Of a stretch of DNA of 64,000 bases, positions 8,527 through 17,230 are shown piece by piece. The notes below the pieces were generated by a model. It was not told the origin of the DNA and did not search any database. It saw only the letters and a program-made list of their open reading frames with translations. Position 1 is the stretch's first letter, and every line of letters begins with the position of its first letter. Source of the stretch: Gillisella terrae. GTDB taxonomy: Bacteria > Pseudomonadota > Alphaproteobacteria > Rhizobiales > Rhizobiaceae. The stretch covers positions 1-64,000 of the forward strand of contig NZ_SSOA01000012.1 of NCBI RefSeq assembly GCF_004801395.1, in the 5' to 3' direction. Position numbers and translations under genes: made by a program.

Positions 8527-8579
8527 GCATGGTGACGTGTGCTGCGACAATGCCTGGTTTGGGGCATTCAGCCTTTGAT

Positions 8580-8605
8580 GCCGTGCGCCCTATATGGCGC
8601 ACGGC
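8580..8605. terminator. GC-rich hairpin between convergent flagellin and dctM genes
   Basis: GCCGTGCGCC, 6 bases, GGCGCACGGC forms a perfect 10-bp stem. It may terminate transcription from either side, though no long T-run follows. The same core palindrome (GCCGTGCGCC) recurs at 25171-25206, so it is also a repeat. Confidence 0.5.
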
Positions 8606-8614
8606 GCTGTAAAA

Positions 8615-8643
8615 TTGTTTGTTTGAGTTTGTCAGATCAGAAA
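8615..8643 (+). repeat. 29-bp dispersed repeat, copy 1
   Basis: The segment containing TTTGAGTTTGTC-GATCAGAAA is almost identical, inverted, to 56645-56673 (27 of 29 bases by eye). Both copies lie just downstream of gene ends and next to a hairpin. Confidence 0.6.
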
Positions 8644-8667
8644 GATTCCACGCTTCCCTGATAAACT

Positions 8668-9978
8668 CTAGACCAGAAAGATCGAGATGATCGGGAATGC
8701 GGTGAGAACGATGATCCGCAGCAGATCGGCGGAGATAAAGGGGATGATGCCCTTATAGGTCTCACGGATTGGCACCCCCTTCGACATGGCCGAAATGATG
8801 AAGAGGTTGAGCCCCACCGGTGGCGTTATCATGCCAATTTCGGCCACCATCAGCACCAGAATACCAAACCAGATGGCGAAATGCTCTGGTGTCATGCCAA
8901 AATCCATGGCGGTGACAATGGGGAAGAAAATCGGAATGGTCAGTACGATCATCGACAGCGAATCCATGATGCAGCCGAAGATGATGTAGAGCACCAAAAT
9001 GATGATCAGCACCATCATTGGGCTAAACCCTTGCGCGGTCACCCATTCTGCGCCCACTTGCGGCAGACGCGAAAAGGCCAGGAAGGAGTTGAACACCGAC
9101 GCGCCAAGCACGATGAAAAAGATCATGCCGGTGGATGTTGCGGTTTGCTTGAAGCAGTCCAGCAACGCTTCCCGGTTTAGCCCGCCATTGATCCATGCCA
9201 CCAGACCGGCGCTGGCAGCCCCAATGGCGGCTGCTTGCGTGGGTGTAAACCAGCCCAGATAAATGCCGCCAACCACCAGACCAAAAATGGCAACCACTGG
9301 CCAAACGGCAATCAATGCCGGAAGGCGCTGTGCCCATGGTATTCTGGGGGCTTGGCCTGCTTCATCGGGGTGAAGGCGCACATAAATGGCAATGGCAATC
9401 AGATAAGACACAGCGGCCAGAAGCCCCGGCACAAAGGCCGCCAGAAACAGCTTGGCAATATTTTGCTCGGCCAGAATGGCATAGATCACCAGCACCACGG
9501 AGGGTGGGATGAGGATGCCGAGCGTGCCGCCTGCGGCGAGAGCCGCTGTTGCCAGCCCCCCGCCATAACCGTGGCGTTTCAGCTCAGGCAATGCCACTTG
9601 CGCCATGGTGGCCGCCGTTGCCAATGATGAGCCGCAAATAGAACCAAAGCCTGCGCAGGCCCCTACGGCGGCCATGGCGACGCCGCCTTTACGATGACCA
9701 AGAAACGCGGCGGCTGCATTGAAAAGCGATTGGCTCATGCCGCCTCGGGCCGCAAACTGGCCCATCAGCAAAAACAGCGGAATGATCGAGAGCGAGTAAT
9801 TGGCATTGGTGATCCACGCGATCCCTTTAAGCTGGGACAGGATAATCGCCCAGCGCCCTGTGACCAGATAGGTGCCGACAATGCCGGTGGCCAGCATGGC
9901 AGCGCCGATGGGGATGCGCATAAAAATCAGGGCAATGAGAACAGGAAAAGACCACAGGCCGATTTCGATACTTGTCAT
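8668..9978 (-). CDS. dctM: TRAP transporter large permease subunit (DctM)
   Basis: A 436-residue, very hydrophobic protein with about 12 membrane segments, the normal DctM size. Family stretches include GSICGSSLATAATMAQVALP, GGTLGILIPPSVVLVIYAI and MITPPVGLNLFIISAM near the end. The start at 9978 is preferred over a longer frame beginning at 10104, because the upstream extension is the reading-frame shadow of dctQ and TGATG couples the dctQ stop to this ATG. It is the ion-coupled channel subunit that works with DctQ and the periplasmic DctP. Confidence 0.93.
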   Translation of the reverse strand: MTSIEIGLWSFPVLIALIFMRIPIGAAMLATGIVGTYLVTGRWAIILSQLKGIAWITNANYSLSIIPLFLLMGQFAARGGMSQSLFNAAAAFLGHRKGGVAMAAVGACAGFGSICGSSLATAATMAQVALPELKRHGYGGGLATAALAAGGTLGILIPPSVVLVIYAILAEQNIAKLFLAAFVPGLLAAVSYLIAIAIYVRLHPDEAGQAPRIPWAQRLPALIAVWPVVAIFGLVVGGIYLGWFTPTQAAAIGAASAGLVAWINGGLNREALLDCFKQTATSTGMIFFIVLGASVFNSFLAFSRLPQVGAEWVTAQGFSPMMVLIIILVLYIIFGCIMDSLSMIVLTIPIFFPIVTAMDFGMTPEHFAIWFGILVLMVAEIGMITPPVGLNLFIISAMSKGVPIRETYKGIIPFISADLLRIIVLTAFPIISIFLV

Positions 9979-10535
9979 CAATGGGCTCCCGGCGCTGTGT
10001 TGATGGCTTGGCCTGTGCGAATGGCCTGCATGTCGGTGGCCAGTGCATAAAGACAGACCAGCAGATTGGCGATGAGAAGAATGAGCGCCACCGCATAGCC
10101 CCACCAGACGGGCAAAAGCAGCAGCAAGGTTGTTTCGCCATTGTTCAATTTGTCCATGAACCCAATGGCATGACGCCAGGTGATCAGGCCAAACAGAATG
10201 GCGATCACCAGATCTCCCACCAGTTGCGACCAGTTCATCGCCTTGGGGCCAAAGGCATTGAGAAGCAAATCAACCCCCACATGGCCGCGCATCAATTGGC
10301 AATAGGGAAGAAAGGCGAAGACGGCAAAGCCGCACAGGGCTTCGACCAATTCGATCTCGCCGGGCAGGGGGGCAAGGGCGAGCCCGCCAACAATGGAAAT
10401 GCCGGTCAAAAGCGCCGCCAGGATCAGGCAGAGACCGCCAAAATAGACCAGGAGATTGCACAGACCATGAACCCATTGTTGGGCTTTTGCCTTTTGCTGG
10501 GGCTGTGAGGCCGGGCTGGCAGAAGATGAAGTCAT
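9978..10535 (-). CDS. dctQ: TRAP transporter small permease subunit (DctQ)
   Basis: A 185-residue protein with four hydrophobic helices (about 33-53, 70-90, 108-128 and 145-168) and a polar N-terminus rich in Ser/Gln. LPYCQLMRGHVGVDLLL is the characteristic second-helix region. The start at 10535 has AAAGGA about 7 bp upstream; a longer frame from 10616 lacks support. Its stop overlaps the dctM start by one base, so the two are translationally coupled. Confidence 0.88.
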   Translation of the reverse strand: MTSSSASPASQPQQKAKAQQWVHGLCNLLVYFGGLCLILAALLTGISIVGGLALAPLPGEIELVEALCGFAVFAFLPYCQLMRGHVGVDLLLNAFGPKAMNWSQLVGDLVIAILFGLITWRHAIGFMDKLNNGETTLLLLLPVWWGYAVALILLIANLLVCLYALATDMQAIRTGQAINTAPGAH

Positions 10536-10686
10536 CGGAGCGTCCTTTGGAGACTTGTCCCACCTGTTCAGGCGCGCATATGGCATGTGCAGAACAGGGG
10601 TTATGCAATGCATCAAGCTTTAAAGCTGCATGATCACGGCACATTGCGCCATGATCATGCACTCGACTGAGCATCTTTTCGCGTCG

Positions 10687-11718
10687 TTACTTGCTTTCTT
10701 TTTCAACCAAAGCGACGGCATCCTTATAAAGCGTGGTGCCGTCCAGACCGCGTTTGTCCATGTCCTGGATCCAGTTTGCGGTCACGGGTTCGCCAGCCTT
10801 TTTCCAGCGTGCCGTTTCTGCATCATCCAGCACAATGAGTTTGTTTCCGGCTTTTTCCGCAATGGCTTTGCCGCGCGCATCGCCTTCATCCATCATCCTG
10901 CCGAATTGGCGGGCAAGCTCGCGGCCCGAGTTGTTGTCGATGACTTTTTTAAGATCGTCAGGCAGGGCGTTGTAGCTGTCCTTGTTCATCGCAAACAGGA
11001 AGGTGGCGGTGTAGAGGCCGTGTTTGCCGGAGAAAGACGTGTGGTTTGGTGCAAGCTCGGCAATTTTGATCGAAGGGGTCACTTCCCATGGCACCACAGT
11101 GCCATCAATCACGCTCTTGGACAGCGATTCCGGCACAGCCGTGACCGGCATGCCGATCGGCGTGGCTCCCATGGCTTCCAGCATCTGGTTGATCACTTTC
11201 GATGTGCCACGCAATTTCACGCCCTTCATCGACTCCAAAGATGTGATGGGCTTGGAGGCAATGGTGTGCAAAATGCCAGGACCATGGGTGTGAACAGTCA
11301 AGACATGGAAGTCTTTCAGTTCATCCTTCATGTGCTTTTCATAATAATCATAAAAGGCAACTGAGGTGGCCTCGGCATTGGTGGCCACAAATGGCAGTTC
11401 AAACGCTTCGGATTTGGGATAACGGCCGGGCGTATAGCCCAGCAAAGTCCAGGTCAGGTCAACAACCCCATCCTTGACCTGATCTACCAGGTCACTCGGC
11501 TTGCCGCCCAGCTGCATGGCTGGGTAAAGTTCGACTTCAATCCGTCCACCGGACTCAGCCTTGACCTTGTCGGCCCAAGGTTGCAAGGACTTGGCAGGAA
11601 TGGTTGCTTGCGGCGGCAGCATCTGGTGCAGCTTCAAAACAACATCGGCGGCCATTGCCGATCCTGCCATCAAGGTTAATCCAAGCCCGCACAGGCCCGC
11701 AACGATCGTTTTACGCAT
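10687..11718 (-). CDS. dctP: TRAP transporter periplasmic solute-binding protein (DctP)
   Basis: A 343-residue protein with a signal peptide of about 23 residues (cleavage after AGSAMA). Family segments include LYPAMQLGGKPSDLVDQV, then KLRGTSKVINQMLEAMGATP and PVTAVPESLSKSVIDGTVVP. The Arg of KLRGTS is in the position that binds the carboxylate of the ligand in DctP proteins, so an organic acid is likely; this Leu-Arg-Gly subgroup is often found with aromatic or keto acids, which is inference. GGGAGGG precedes the start. It heads dctP-dctQ-dctM with 150 bp between dctP and dctQ. Confidence 0.92.
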   Translation of the reverse strand: MRKTIVAGLCGLGLTLMAGSAMAADVVLKLHQMLPPQATIPAKSLQPWADKVKAESGGRIEVELYPAMQLGGKPSDLVDQVKDGVVDLTWTLLGYTPGRYPKSEAFELPFVATNAEATSVAFYDYYEKHMKDELKDFHVLTVHTHGPGILHTIASKPITSLESMKGVKLRGTSKVINQMLEAMGATPIGMPVTAVPESLSKSVIDGTVVPWEVTPSIKIAELAPNHTSFSGKHGLYTATFLFAMNKDSYNALPDDLKKVIDNNSGRELARQFGRMMDEGDARGKAIAEKAGNKLIVLDDAETARWKKAGEPVTANWIQDMDKRGLDGTTLYKDAVALVEKESK

Positions 11719-12111
11719 GAAATTTCCCTCCCATTAGCCATCAAAACCTTGCGGCAAGCGTGTCCGACACCAAAAGACTTGCGCATTAATTCGTCGCGCA
11801 ATCCGTCTTTTTGTGTCATCGGCACCGGTGATCCTCCATCAACCTGTGCCACTTCCCCCGACAGCACCTCTCGCCGCGAATGGTGCAAAAAGGTACGCTG
11901 TCACTCTCCATATATCATGCATAATTCTTCAAACCGATTCCGGCTCGACGACTTACGCAAGAGGCAAATCACGTCGGCAAAATGCACCTGTTCATGAAAT
12001 GCCCCTTCATCTGCGATCAACACAGATATGACTTCTGGCATGACGTTACAGAAGTTGGGCCGCCGGGCAAATAAATAATGTGAAGACATTCATAACTGAA
12101 TGGATATGAAA
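11719..12111. other. Intergenic region upstream of dctP
   Basis: About 390 bases (520 up to the ClC gene). It should hold the dctP promoter. Short open frames on both strands have no family resemblance. No regulator of the TRAP genes was found. Confidence 0.4.
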
Positions 12112-12131
12112 CCGGGCCGATTGCGGCCCGG
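12112..12131 (-). terminator. Hairpin downstream of the ClC gene
   Basis: CCGGGCCG, 4 bases, CGGCCCGG. On the minus strand it is followed by GGTTTCATATC, a weak T-rich tail. It is about 105 bp beyond the ClC stop and is probably its terminator. Confidence 0.5.
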
Positions 12132-12198
12132 AGTGTGGGGTGAAATCATGCAGCATGGCAATGCGCTGCATGATCTCCGGTCCAAAGCGATGTGGCGT

Positions 12199-12245
12199 CA
12201 AGCCTTCACACCGCCAAGCGTTCACACCGCCAAGCCTTCACACAG
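12199..12245. repeat. Three tandem copies of a 16-bp unit at the end of the ClC gene
   Basis: The unit CAAGCSTTCACACCGC occurs nearly three times (12199-12214, 12215-12230, 12231-12245). The last copy covers the ClC stop codon at 12238-12240. The copies differ by one base, which suggests slippage. Too few and too short for a CRISPR. Confidence 0.75.
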
Positions 12246-13599
12246 AATGTCCGCTTGCGGGCTTTTGGCCAGCGGCGCGACTGGCGCGGATGGCTTCCGC
12301 TTCAAACGGGCGCGACAGACCATGATACAGCGGCTCGCGCGACAGGACACGCGATGTTGCATAACCCAGCATGGAGGCAAGCATGATGGGAATGACGCCA
12401 TCGTGGTTGGCCGTCATTTCCAGAATGATCACAAAGGCCGTCATGGGCGCTTGCACAACGCCGGCAAAATAACCCGCCATGCCCAAAACCGCACCCAAAG
12501 TGATGCTGGAGCCCAGCAGGCTTGCGGCTGTGCTGCCAAGACCCGCGCCAACCGACAGCGACGGCGCGAAAATACCGCCCGGTATGCCAGACGCCATGGT
12601 CAGGAAGGAGGCCAGCAGCTTTTCGGCAAAATACATCAGGGGCAGCGCATTGCCCTCAACAGCGCCTCTGGCCTGTTCATAACCCGTGCCATAGGTCAGC
12701 CCGCCGGAGATCACCCCGATGATTGCCACGCCAAGGCCGCAGGCCCCGGCCAGCAACACTTTGCGCTGCAAAGGCGATGCCGAGGTTTGCGCCCAACGGC
12801 GAATGCGCCGCGACACGTAGAGCGACATGGAGCTGAACAGTGCGCCTGCCGCCCCGCCACCAATGCCGCAAACGGCCACAAGGGCCCAATCGGCAAGGCT
12901 GCTTGCACCGGGATTGGCGATGCCGAAATAAGTATAGCTGCCCACCATGCCCAAGGCGGACAGGCCAGAGATGATCACAGCAATCAGCACCAGACCATTG
13001 ACGCGGGCGTGATAGGTTTTGCTCATTTCCTCGATGGCAAACACAATACCGGCCAAGGGCGTATTAAACGCCGCAGAAATACCGGCAGCCGATCCTGCCA
13101 GAATAAGCCCATTGGCTTGCGCCATGCCGCCGATCCGGGCCGACATCAGCATCAGCGAGGCACCGACCTGCACGGTTGGCCCTTCGCGGCCAATCGAGCC
13201 GCCACACAGCAGGCCGAGGATGGTCAGCAGAATTTTACCCGCTGCGATCTTGATGGACAGCAGGCTTTCGCGCCCGGCGGTGGTGCCAACATGGCGGGCG
13301 GCGATGGCCTGGGGAATGCCGGAGCCTTGCGAGGCCGGAAAATAGCGCTCTGCCATGTAGCAACACAGGACGAAGCCGAGCGGGGCCATCAGCAGGGGCC
13401 AAAGATAGCCCAGATCTGAAGAATGGGTAATGGTGCGAAACAACTCTTGCGCCGCATCGGCGGCCTTGGCAAAACCGACACTGACGGCACCAATGGCGGC
13501 AGCACCGGCCCAGAAAACCAGGCGCATTTTCCAAACGCGCCATGAGCCACCGAGCGCGCGGGACCTGCGCATCATTCTTGAACGTCTTGATCTTTGCAC
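12238..13599 (-). CDS. ClC-family chloride/proton antiporter
   Basis: A 453-residue membrane protein of bacterial ClC length without CBS domains. The three selectivity-filter motifs are present: GSGIPQ (about residue 92), GREGPT with the gating glutamate (about 138) and GIPGGIFAPSLSVGA (about 344). The segment NTPLAGIVFAIEEM retains the internal proton glutamate, which favours exchange over channel activity. The start is GTG at 13599 with GGAGAG just upstream; an ATG eight codons on is the alternative. A role in acid or chloride stress is inference. The stop lies in a 16-bp tandem repeat. Confidence 0.92.
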   Translation of the reverse strand: MQRSRRSRMMRRSRALGGSWRVWKMRLVFWAGAAAIGAVSVGFAKAADAAQELFRTITHSSDLGYLWPLLMAPLGFVLCCYMAERYFPASQGSGIPQAIAARHVGTTAGRESLLSIKIAAGKILLTILGLLCGGSIGREGPTVQVGASLMLMSARIGGMAQANGLILAGSAAGISAAFNTPLAGIVFAIEEMSKTYHARVNGLVLIAVIISGLSALGMVGSYTYFGIANPGASSLADWALVAVCGIGGGAAGALFSSMSLYVSRRIRRWAQTSASPLQRKVLLAGACGLGVAIIGVISGGLTYGTGYEQARGAVEGNALPLMYFAEKLLASFLTMASGIPGGIFAPSLSVGAGLGSTAASLLGSSITLGAVLGMAGYFAGVVQAPMTAFVIILEMTANHDGVIPIMLASMLGYATSRVLSREPLYHGLSRPFEAEAIRASRAAGQKPASGHSV

Positions 13600-13955
13600 G
13601 GTGCTCTCCGTGTTGGGCTATAGCGGGCTCTGCATGGTGCCGCGAGCGCAAGGAACCTTTAAAGCATGTCGCGTTTTAGTGTCTCGAATGAAACGATAAC
13701 GCACATGCGACAAAACAGAACCTAAGGCGTGTCGCAGTCACTCTTATGCCCTGCGACAAGCTTTAGGTTATGCCCGTGCTCTAAGCACCTTGGCACCGTG
13801 AATGCAAGCGTAAGCCTGCCGCAAACCAGTAAATGATATTTTATCCGGGCACAGGAGCATTTTTAAAGATCCGTTTCACCTCCTGTTTACATGACCATGG
13901 CAGAACTTGCTTAATTTGAAATACCTAATATGAATAGCGAAAAGGATGCTTGTCG
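13600..13955. other. Divergent intergenic region
   Basis: About 350 bases between the divergent ClC and lysyl-PG synthase genes. It should hold both promoters. It contains short degenerate repeats around 13670-13750 (variants of TGTCGC...GTTTTAG) but no gene. Confidence 0.4.
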
Positions 13956-15263
13956 ATGGCGGATGTGGCGGGGGTCCAGGGCGTGGGCGATTCAATCTCG
14001 CCTGCGCGACGATTGGCGGGGTTGATGCAGCGTTCTGGCCATCATTTTGATGTCGGCGCCCGTTATCTGCTCGGGGCTGCGGCGCTGTTTTGGGCCGCGC
14101 TGGAACTGGCGGCAGAGCCATTGGCGCAAATGGGCTTTGCCTATCGCATCACCCACGGCTTGGGGCAGGGCGGGGCCATCGCTTTTTCCGTCATGGCTTT
14201 CGCAAGCCTCGGCTTATCCCGCATGCATCGCACTATAGCGCAAAGGCCAGAGGGCCTTGTTGCAAGCGGTGTGTCACAAACCTGCCTGCAAAAGGCGCGT
14301 GATATCGTTGCCAGACAGGATGATGCCAGCGCCGATCTTGTGGCTTTGGGTGATAAACACATCCTGTTTTCCGATTGTGGTCACGCATTTGTGATGTATG
14401 GCAGGCGCGGTCGCACATGGATTGTGCTGTTTGATCCGGTGGGGCCGAAAACACTTTGGCCAGCGCTGGTGATGAAAATGGTGCGCAAGGCCAAAGCCGC
14501 AGGGTGCCGGGTGGCTTTTTATCAGGTGTCGCCTGCATTTTTGCCCACCGCAGCGGATGCCGGTTTGCGGCTTTTCAAGCTCGGAGATCAGGCGGTGGTG
14601 GACCTGCCAGAGTTTGATCTGAAAGGCGGCGATTGGCTCAAATTGCGCCGCTCCATCAATCGCGCCGAGCGCGATGGTCTGGAATTTTCGGTGCTGCCAC
14701 CCGCTGATGTGGCGGCGGTGATGGATGAACTGGCTTTGGTGTCTGACACATGGCTTGCCCATCACAACGCTGCTGAAAAAGGTTTTTCGCTGGGCACCTT
14801 TCAACGCGCTTACGTCGTGTCACATCCGGTGGCAATCATTCGCATCGAGGGACGCATTGTGGCATTTGCCAATATCCTGATGACAGAAACGCGGGGCAGT
14901 GCCTTTATTGATCTGATGCGCCATGTGCCGGGCGTGCATCGCGGCGCAATGGATCTTTTGTTTGTACGCATCATTCAGCATCTACAGGCAGAAGGATTTC
15001 AGCAGCTTAATCTGGGCATGGCACCGTTGTCAGGCCTGTCTGCGCGCAATTGTGCCCCTTTGTGGCATCATCTGGGGCGCTTCATGTTTGAGCACGGTGA
15101 GCGGCTCTATAATTTCAAAGGGGTTCAGGCCTTCAAAGCCAAGTTCCATCCCGAATGGCAGCCCCGCTATCTCGCCGTGGCCGATAAACGCCAGGCTCCG
15201 GCAGCGATGCTGGACATAGCCCTGCTGATCGGCGGCGGCGTGCGCGGGCTGCTGCGGCGGTAG
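13956..15263 (+). CDS. Lysyl-phosphatidylglycerol synthase-like protein (MprF C-terminal domain only)
   Basis: A 435-residue protein that begins with two hydrophobic segments (about 38-60 and 72-90) followed by the DUF2156 acyltransferase-fold domain of MprF/LpiA. Typical stretches are GRTWIVLFDPVGP, AEKGFSLGTFQ, ETRGSAFIDLMRH and YNFKGVQAFKAKFHPEWQPR. This domain moves an aminoacyl group from charged tRNA to phosphatidylglycerol. Full MprF/LpiA has a large flippase domain and roughly 850 residues; here the flippase is absent. AAAGGA is 9 bp before the ATG; a TTG two codons earlier is an alternative. It could be a second, soluble-face synthase, or an enzyme with a different amino acid. Confidence 0.85.
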   Translation: MADVAGVQGVGDSISPARRLAGLMQRSGHHFDVGARYLLGAAALFWAALELAAEPLAQMGFAYRITHGLGQGGAIAFSVMAFASLGLSRMHRTIAQRPEGLVASGVSQTCLQKARDIVARQDDASADLVALGDKHILFSDCGHAFVMYGRRGRTWIVLFDPVGPKTLWPALVMKMVRKAKAAGCRVAFYQVSPAFLPTAADAGLRLFKLGDQAVVDLPEFDLKGGDWLKLRRSINRAERDGLEFSVLPPADVAAVMDELALVSDTWLAHHNAAEKGFSLGTFQRAYVVSHPVAIIRIEGRIVAFANILMTETRGSAFIDLMRHVPGVHRGAMDLLFVRIIQHLQAEGFQQLNLGMAPLSGLSARNCAPLWHHLGRFMFEHGERLYNFKGVQAFKAKFHPEWQPRYLAVADKRQAPAAMLDIALLIGGGVRGLLRR

Positions 15264-15368
15264 AGCATTCCCAGGAAAAGTGTGTAGCGGTTTTCCGTCC
15301 GGAAATGCGTAAGAAATAAAGAGCATTTCCAGGAAAAGTGCGTCGCGGTTTTCCGTCCGGAAATGCTC
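15263..15368. repeat. Two tandem RIME-like palindromic repeats
   Basis: Units 15263-15308 and 15321-15368 are almost identical. Each begins GAGCATTYCC and ends GGAAATGC, with AGGAAAA and TTTTCCG inside, so each folds as a nested hairpin. They sit between the convergent lysyl-PG synthase and betA genes, and the first overlaps the stop codon. Similar short palindromic elements are widespread in Rhizobiaceae genomes; the RIME name is a recollection, not a match that was run. Confidence 0.75.
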
Positions 15369-15384
15369 CAGGATCGAATCGGCT

Positions 15385-17037
15385 TTACCGGTCACACACC
15401 TGCCAATTGGGATTGATCCACGGTTCCTGATTGGAGCGCGGCAGGGGATGGCGGCCGAGGATGTGATCGGATGCCTTTTCGCCGGTCATGATTGAGGGGC
15501 CGTTGAGATTGCCGTAGGTGACATGCGGGAAGATCGATGAATCGGCCACCCGCAGTCCTTCCACGCCAATGACCTTGCAGGTTGGGTCCACCACCGCCAT
15601 CGGATCATCCTTGCTGCCCATTTTGCAGGTGCCGCAGGGGTGATAGGCCCCTTCCAGATGCTCGCGAAGATAGGCGTCGATCTCATCATTGGTCTGGACT
15701 TGCAATCCCGGCGCAATTTCGCTTTCGCGGTAGGGATCAAAGGCTTTTTGCGCGAAAATTTCGCGGGTGATACGCACCGCATGGCGGAATTTCACCCAGT
15801 CTTGCGGATCGCTCATATAGTTGAAGCGCAAGACTGGGGTGTCCTTCACATCCGGTGAGCGCAAGCTGACAGAGCCACGGGATTTGGACATGTTATAGCC
15901 CACATGCGCCTGAAAACCGTGGCCTTCTGCCGAGGATTTGCCATCATAAGACACCGCAATCGGCAGGAAGTGATATTGAATATCCGGCCATTTGATACCG
16001 GCCGCTGATCGGATAAACGCCGCTGCCTCAAACTGGTTGGAGGTGCCAAGGCCTTGTTTGAAAAACAGCCACTGCGCCCCGACCACGCCTTTCCAGAACC
16101 AGTTGTTTTTGGAATGCAGGGTAATCGGCAGTTTCGATTTGAACTGGTGGTAATATTCCAGATGGTCTTGCAGGTTCTGGCCCACGCCTTGCCGATCTGC
16201 CACCACCTCAATGCCCATCTCACGCAAATGCGCCGCCGGGCCAATGCCAGACAGCAACAGCAGCTTGGGCGAGTTGAAGGCGGAAGCTGCCACGATTACT
16301 TCGCGGTTGGCGCGGATCACTTCGATCTTGCCGCCGATCTCGACTTCCACACCCACAGCACGTTTGCCTTCCAGCACGATCTTGCGGGCAAAACAGCGGA
16401 TCAAGTGGCAATTGTCGCGCTTCAGCGCCGGTTTCAGATAGGCATTGGCAGCAGACCAGCGACGACCTTGCCAACTGGTCTGTTCCATCAGGCCAAAGCC
16501 TTCCTGTTTGGAGCCGTTGTAATCCTCGGTGACGGGAAAACCAGCCTGACGGCCTGCCTCGATAAAGGCGCGATAGAGCGGATTTTTTACCTCGCCCCGG
16601 CGCACATGCAAAGGCCCATCGGTGCCGCGCCAGCCCTCTTCGCCGCCATGGGCATTTTCCATGCGCTTGAAATAGGGCAGCACATCGGCATAGGCCCAGC
16701 CCGTTGCGCCCATCTCATCCCAACGGTTGAAATCCTCCGCATGGCCGCGCACATAGACCATGCCGTTGATGGAGGAAGAGCCACCCACCACCTTGCCGCG
16801 CGGCGCAATCATCCGGCGATTGTTGAGATGCGGCTCCGGTTCGCTCAGATAGCCCCAATTGTAGCGATCCATATTCATCGGAAAGGCCAGCGCCGCAGGC
16901 ATTTGCACAAACGGGCCAATGTCCGAGCCGCCGAACTCCAGCACAATCACGGTGTTCTTGCCGTCTTCGGAGAGGCGGTAAGCCATGGCCGAGCCTGCCG
17001 AGCCTGAACCGATAATGATGAAATCTGCCTGTTGCAT
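15385..17037 (-). CDS. betA: Choline dehydrogenase BetA
   Basis: A 550-residue GMC-family flavoprotein. The FAD motif is [19 protein letters not shown] at the N-terminus and [19 protein letters not shown] (about residue 75) is the GMC signature. The C-terminal [10 protein letters not shown] carries the catalytic His region, and [20 protein letters not shown] closes the FAD site. It oxidises choline to betaine aldehyde at the membrane. The start at 17037 (MQQADF) is chosen over a frame starting at 17121, because the extra codons only translate an intergenic repeat. It is last in betICBA, separated from betB by a pair of inverted repeats. Confidence 0.96.
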   Translation of the reverse strand: MQQADFIIIGSGSAGSAMAYRLSEDGKNTVIVLEFGGSDIGPFVQMPAALAFPMNMDRYNWGYLSEPEPHLNNRRMIAPRGKVVGGSSSINGMVYVRGHAEDFNRWDEMGATGWAYADVLPYFKRMENAHGGEEGWRGTDGPLHVRRGEVKNPLYRAFIEAGRQAGFPVTEDYNGSKQEGFGLMEQTSWQGRRWSAANAYLKPALKRDNCHLIRCFARKIVLEGKRAVGVEVEIGGKIEVIRANREVIVAASAFNSPKLLLLSGIGPAAHLREMGIEVVADRQGVGQNLQDHLEYYHQFKSKLPITLHSKNNWFWKGVVGAQWLFFKQGLGTSNQFEAAAFIRSAAGIKWPDIQYHFLPIAVSYDGKSSAEGHGFQAHVGYNMSKSRGSVSLRSPDVKDTPVLRFNYMSDPQDWVKFRHAVRITREIFAQKAFDPYRESEIAPGLQVQTNDEIDAYLREHLEGAYHPCGTCKMGSKDDPMAVVDPTCKVIGVEGLRVADSSIFPHVTYGNLNGPSIMTGEKASDHILGRHPLPRSNQEPWINPNWQVCDR

Positions 17038-17065
17038 GTTACCAGCCTTTAGATCTGGGGAAAAA

Positions 17066-17218
17066 CCCCTCCCAAACCCTCCCCACAAGGGGGAGGGCTT
17101 AATTTGCCGTTTGGTTCGCATTCCTTCCGGAGGTCACCGCAAGATGAGCGGTCGTAGAAGTGCAGGACGGTGACCACGGATTAGCCCCTCCCCCTTGTGG
17201 GGAGGGGTTGGGGAGGGG
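17066..17218. repeat. Inverted pair of GC-rich repeats (type 1) between betB and betA
   Basis: 17066-17097 (CCCCTCCCAAACCC... to GGGGGAGGG) and 17185-17218 are inverted copies sharing CCCTCCCC-ACAAGGGGGAGG. The pair would form a long hairpin inside the betICBA transcript. The same type flanks the ggt 3' side at 45735-45880. Confidence 0.85.
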
Positions 17219-17230
17219 TCTTTACAACCC

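Noticed and set aside
9979..10104. N-terminal extension of DctM
   Set aside because: The extra 42 codons overlap dctQ in another frame and read as low-complexity His/Ser sequence; the TGATG junction supports the shorter start.
11749..12089. Short open frames on both strands upstream of dctP
   Set aside because: No ribosome sites, no recognisable families, and they overlap each other.
12199..12245. Possible CRISPR or minisatellite array
   Set aside because: Three contiguous 16-bp units without spacers; no cas genes nearby. Reported only as a tandem repeat.
17038..17121. N-terminal extension of BetA
   Set aside because: The extra codons translate the GC-rich intergenic repeat; the GMC flavin motif begins right after the chosen start.
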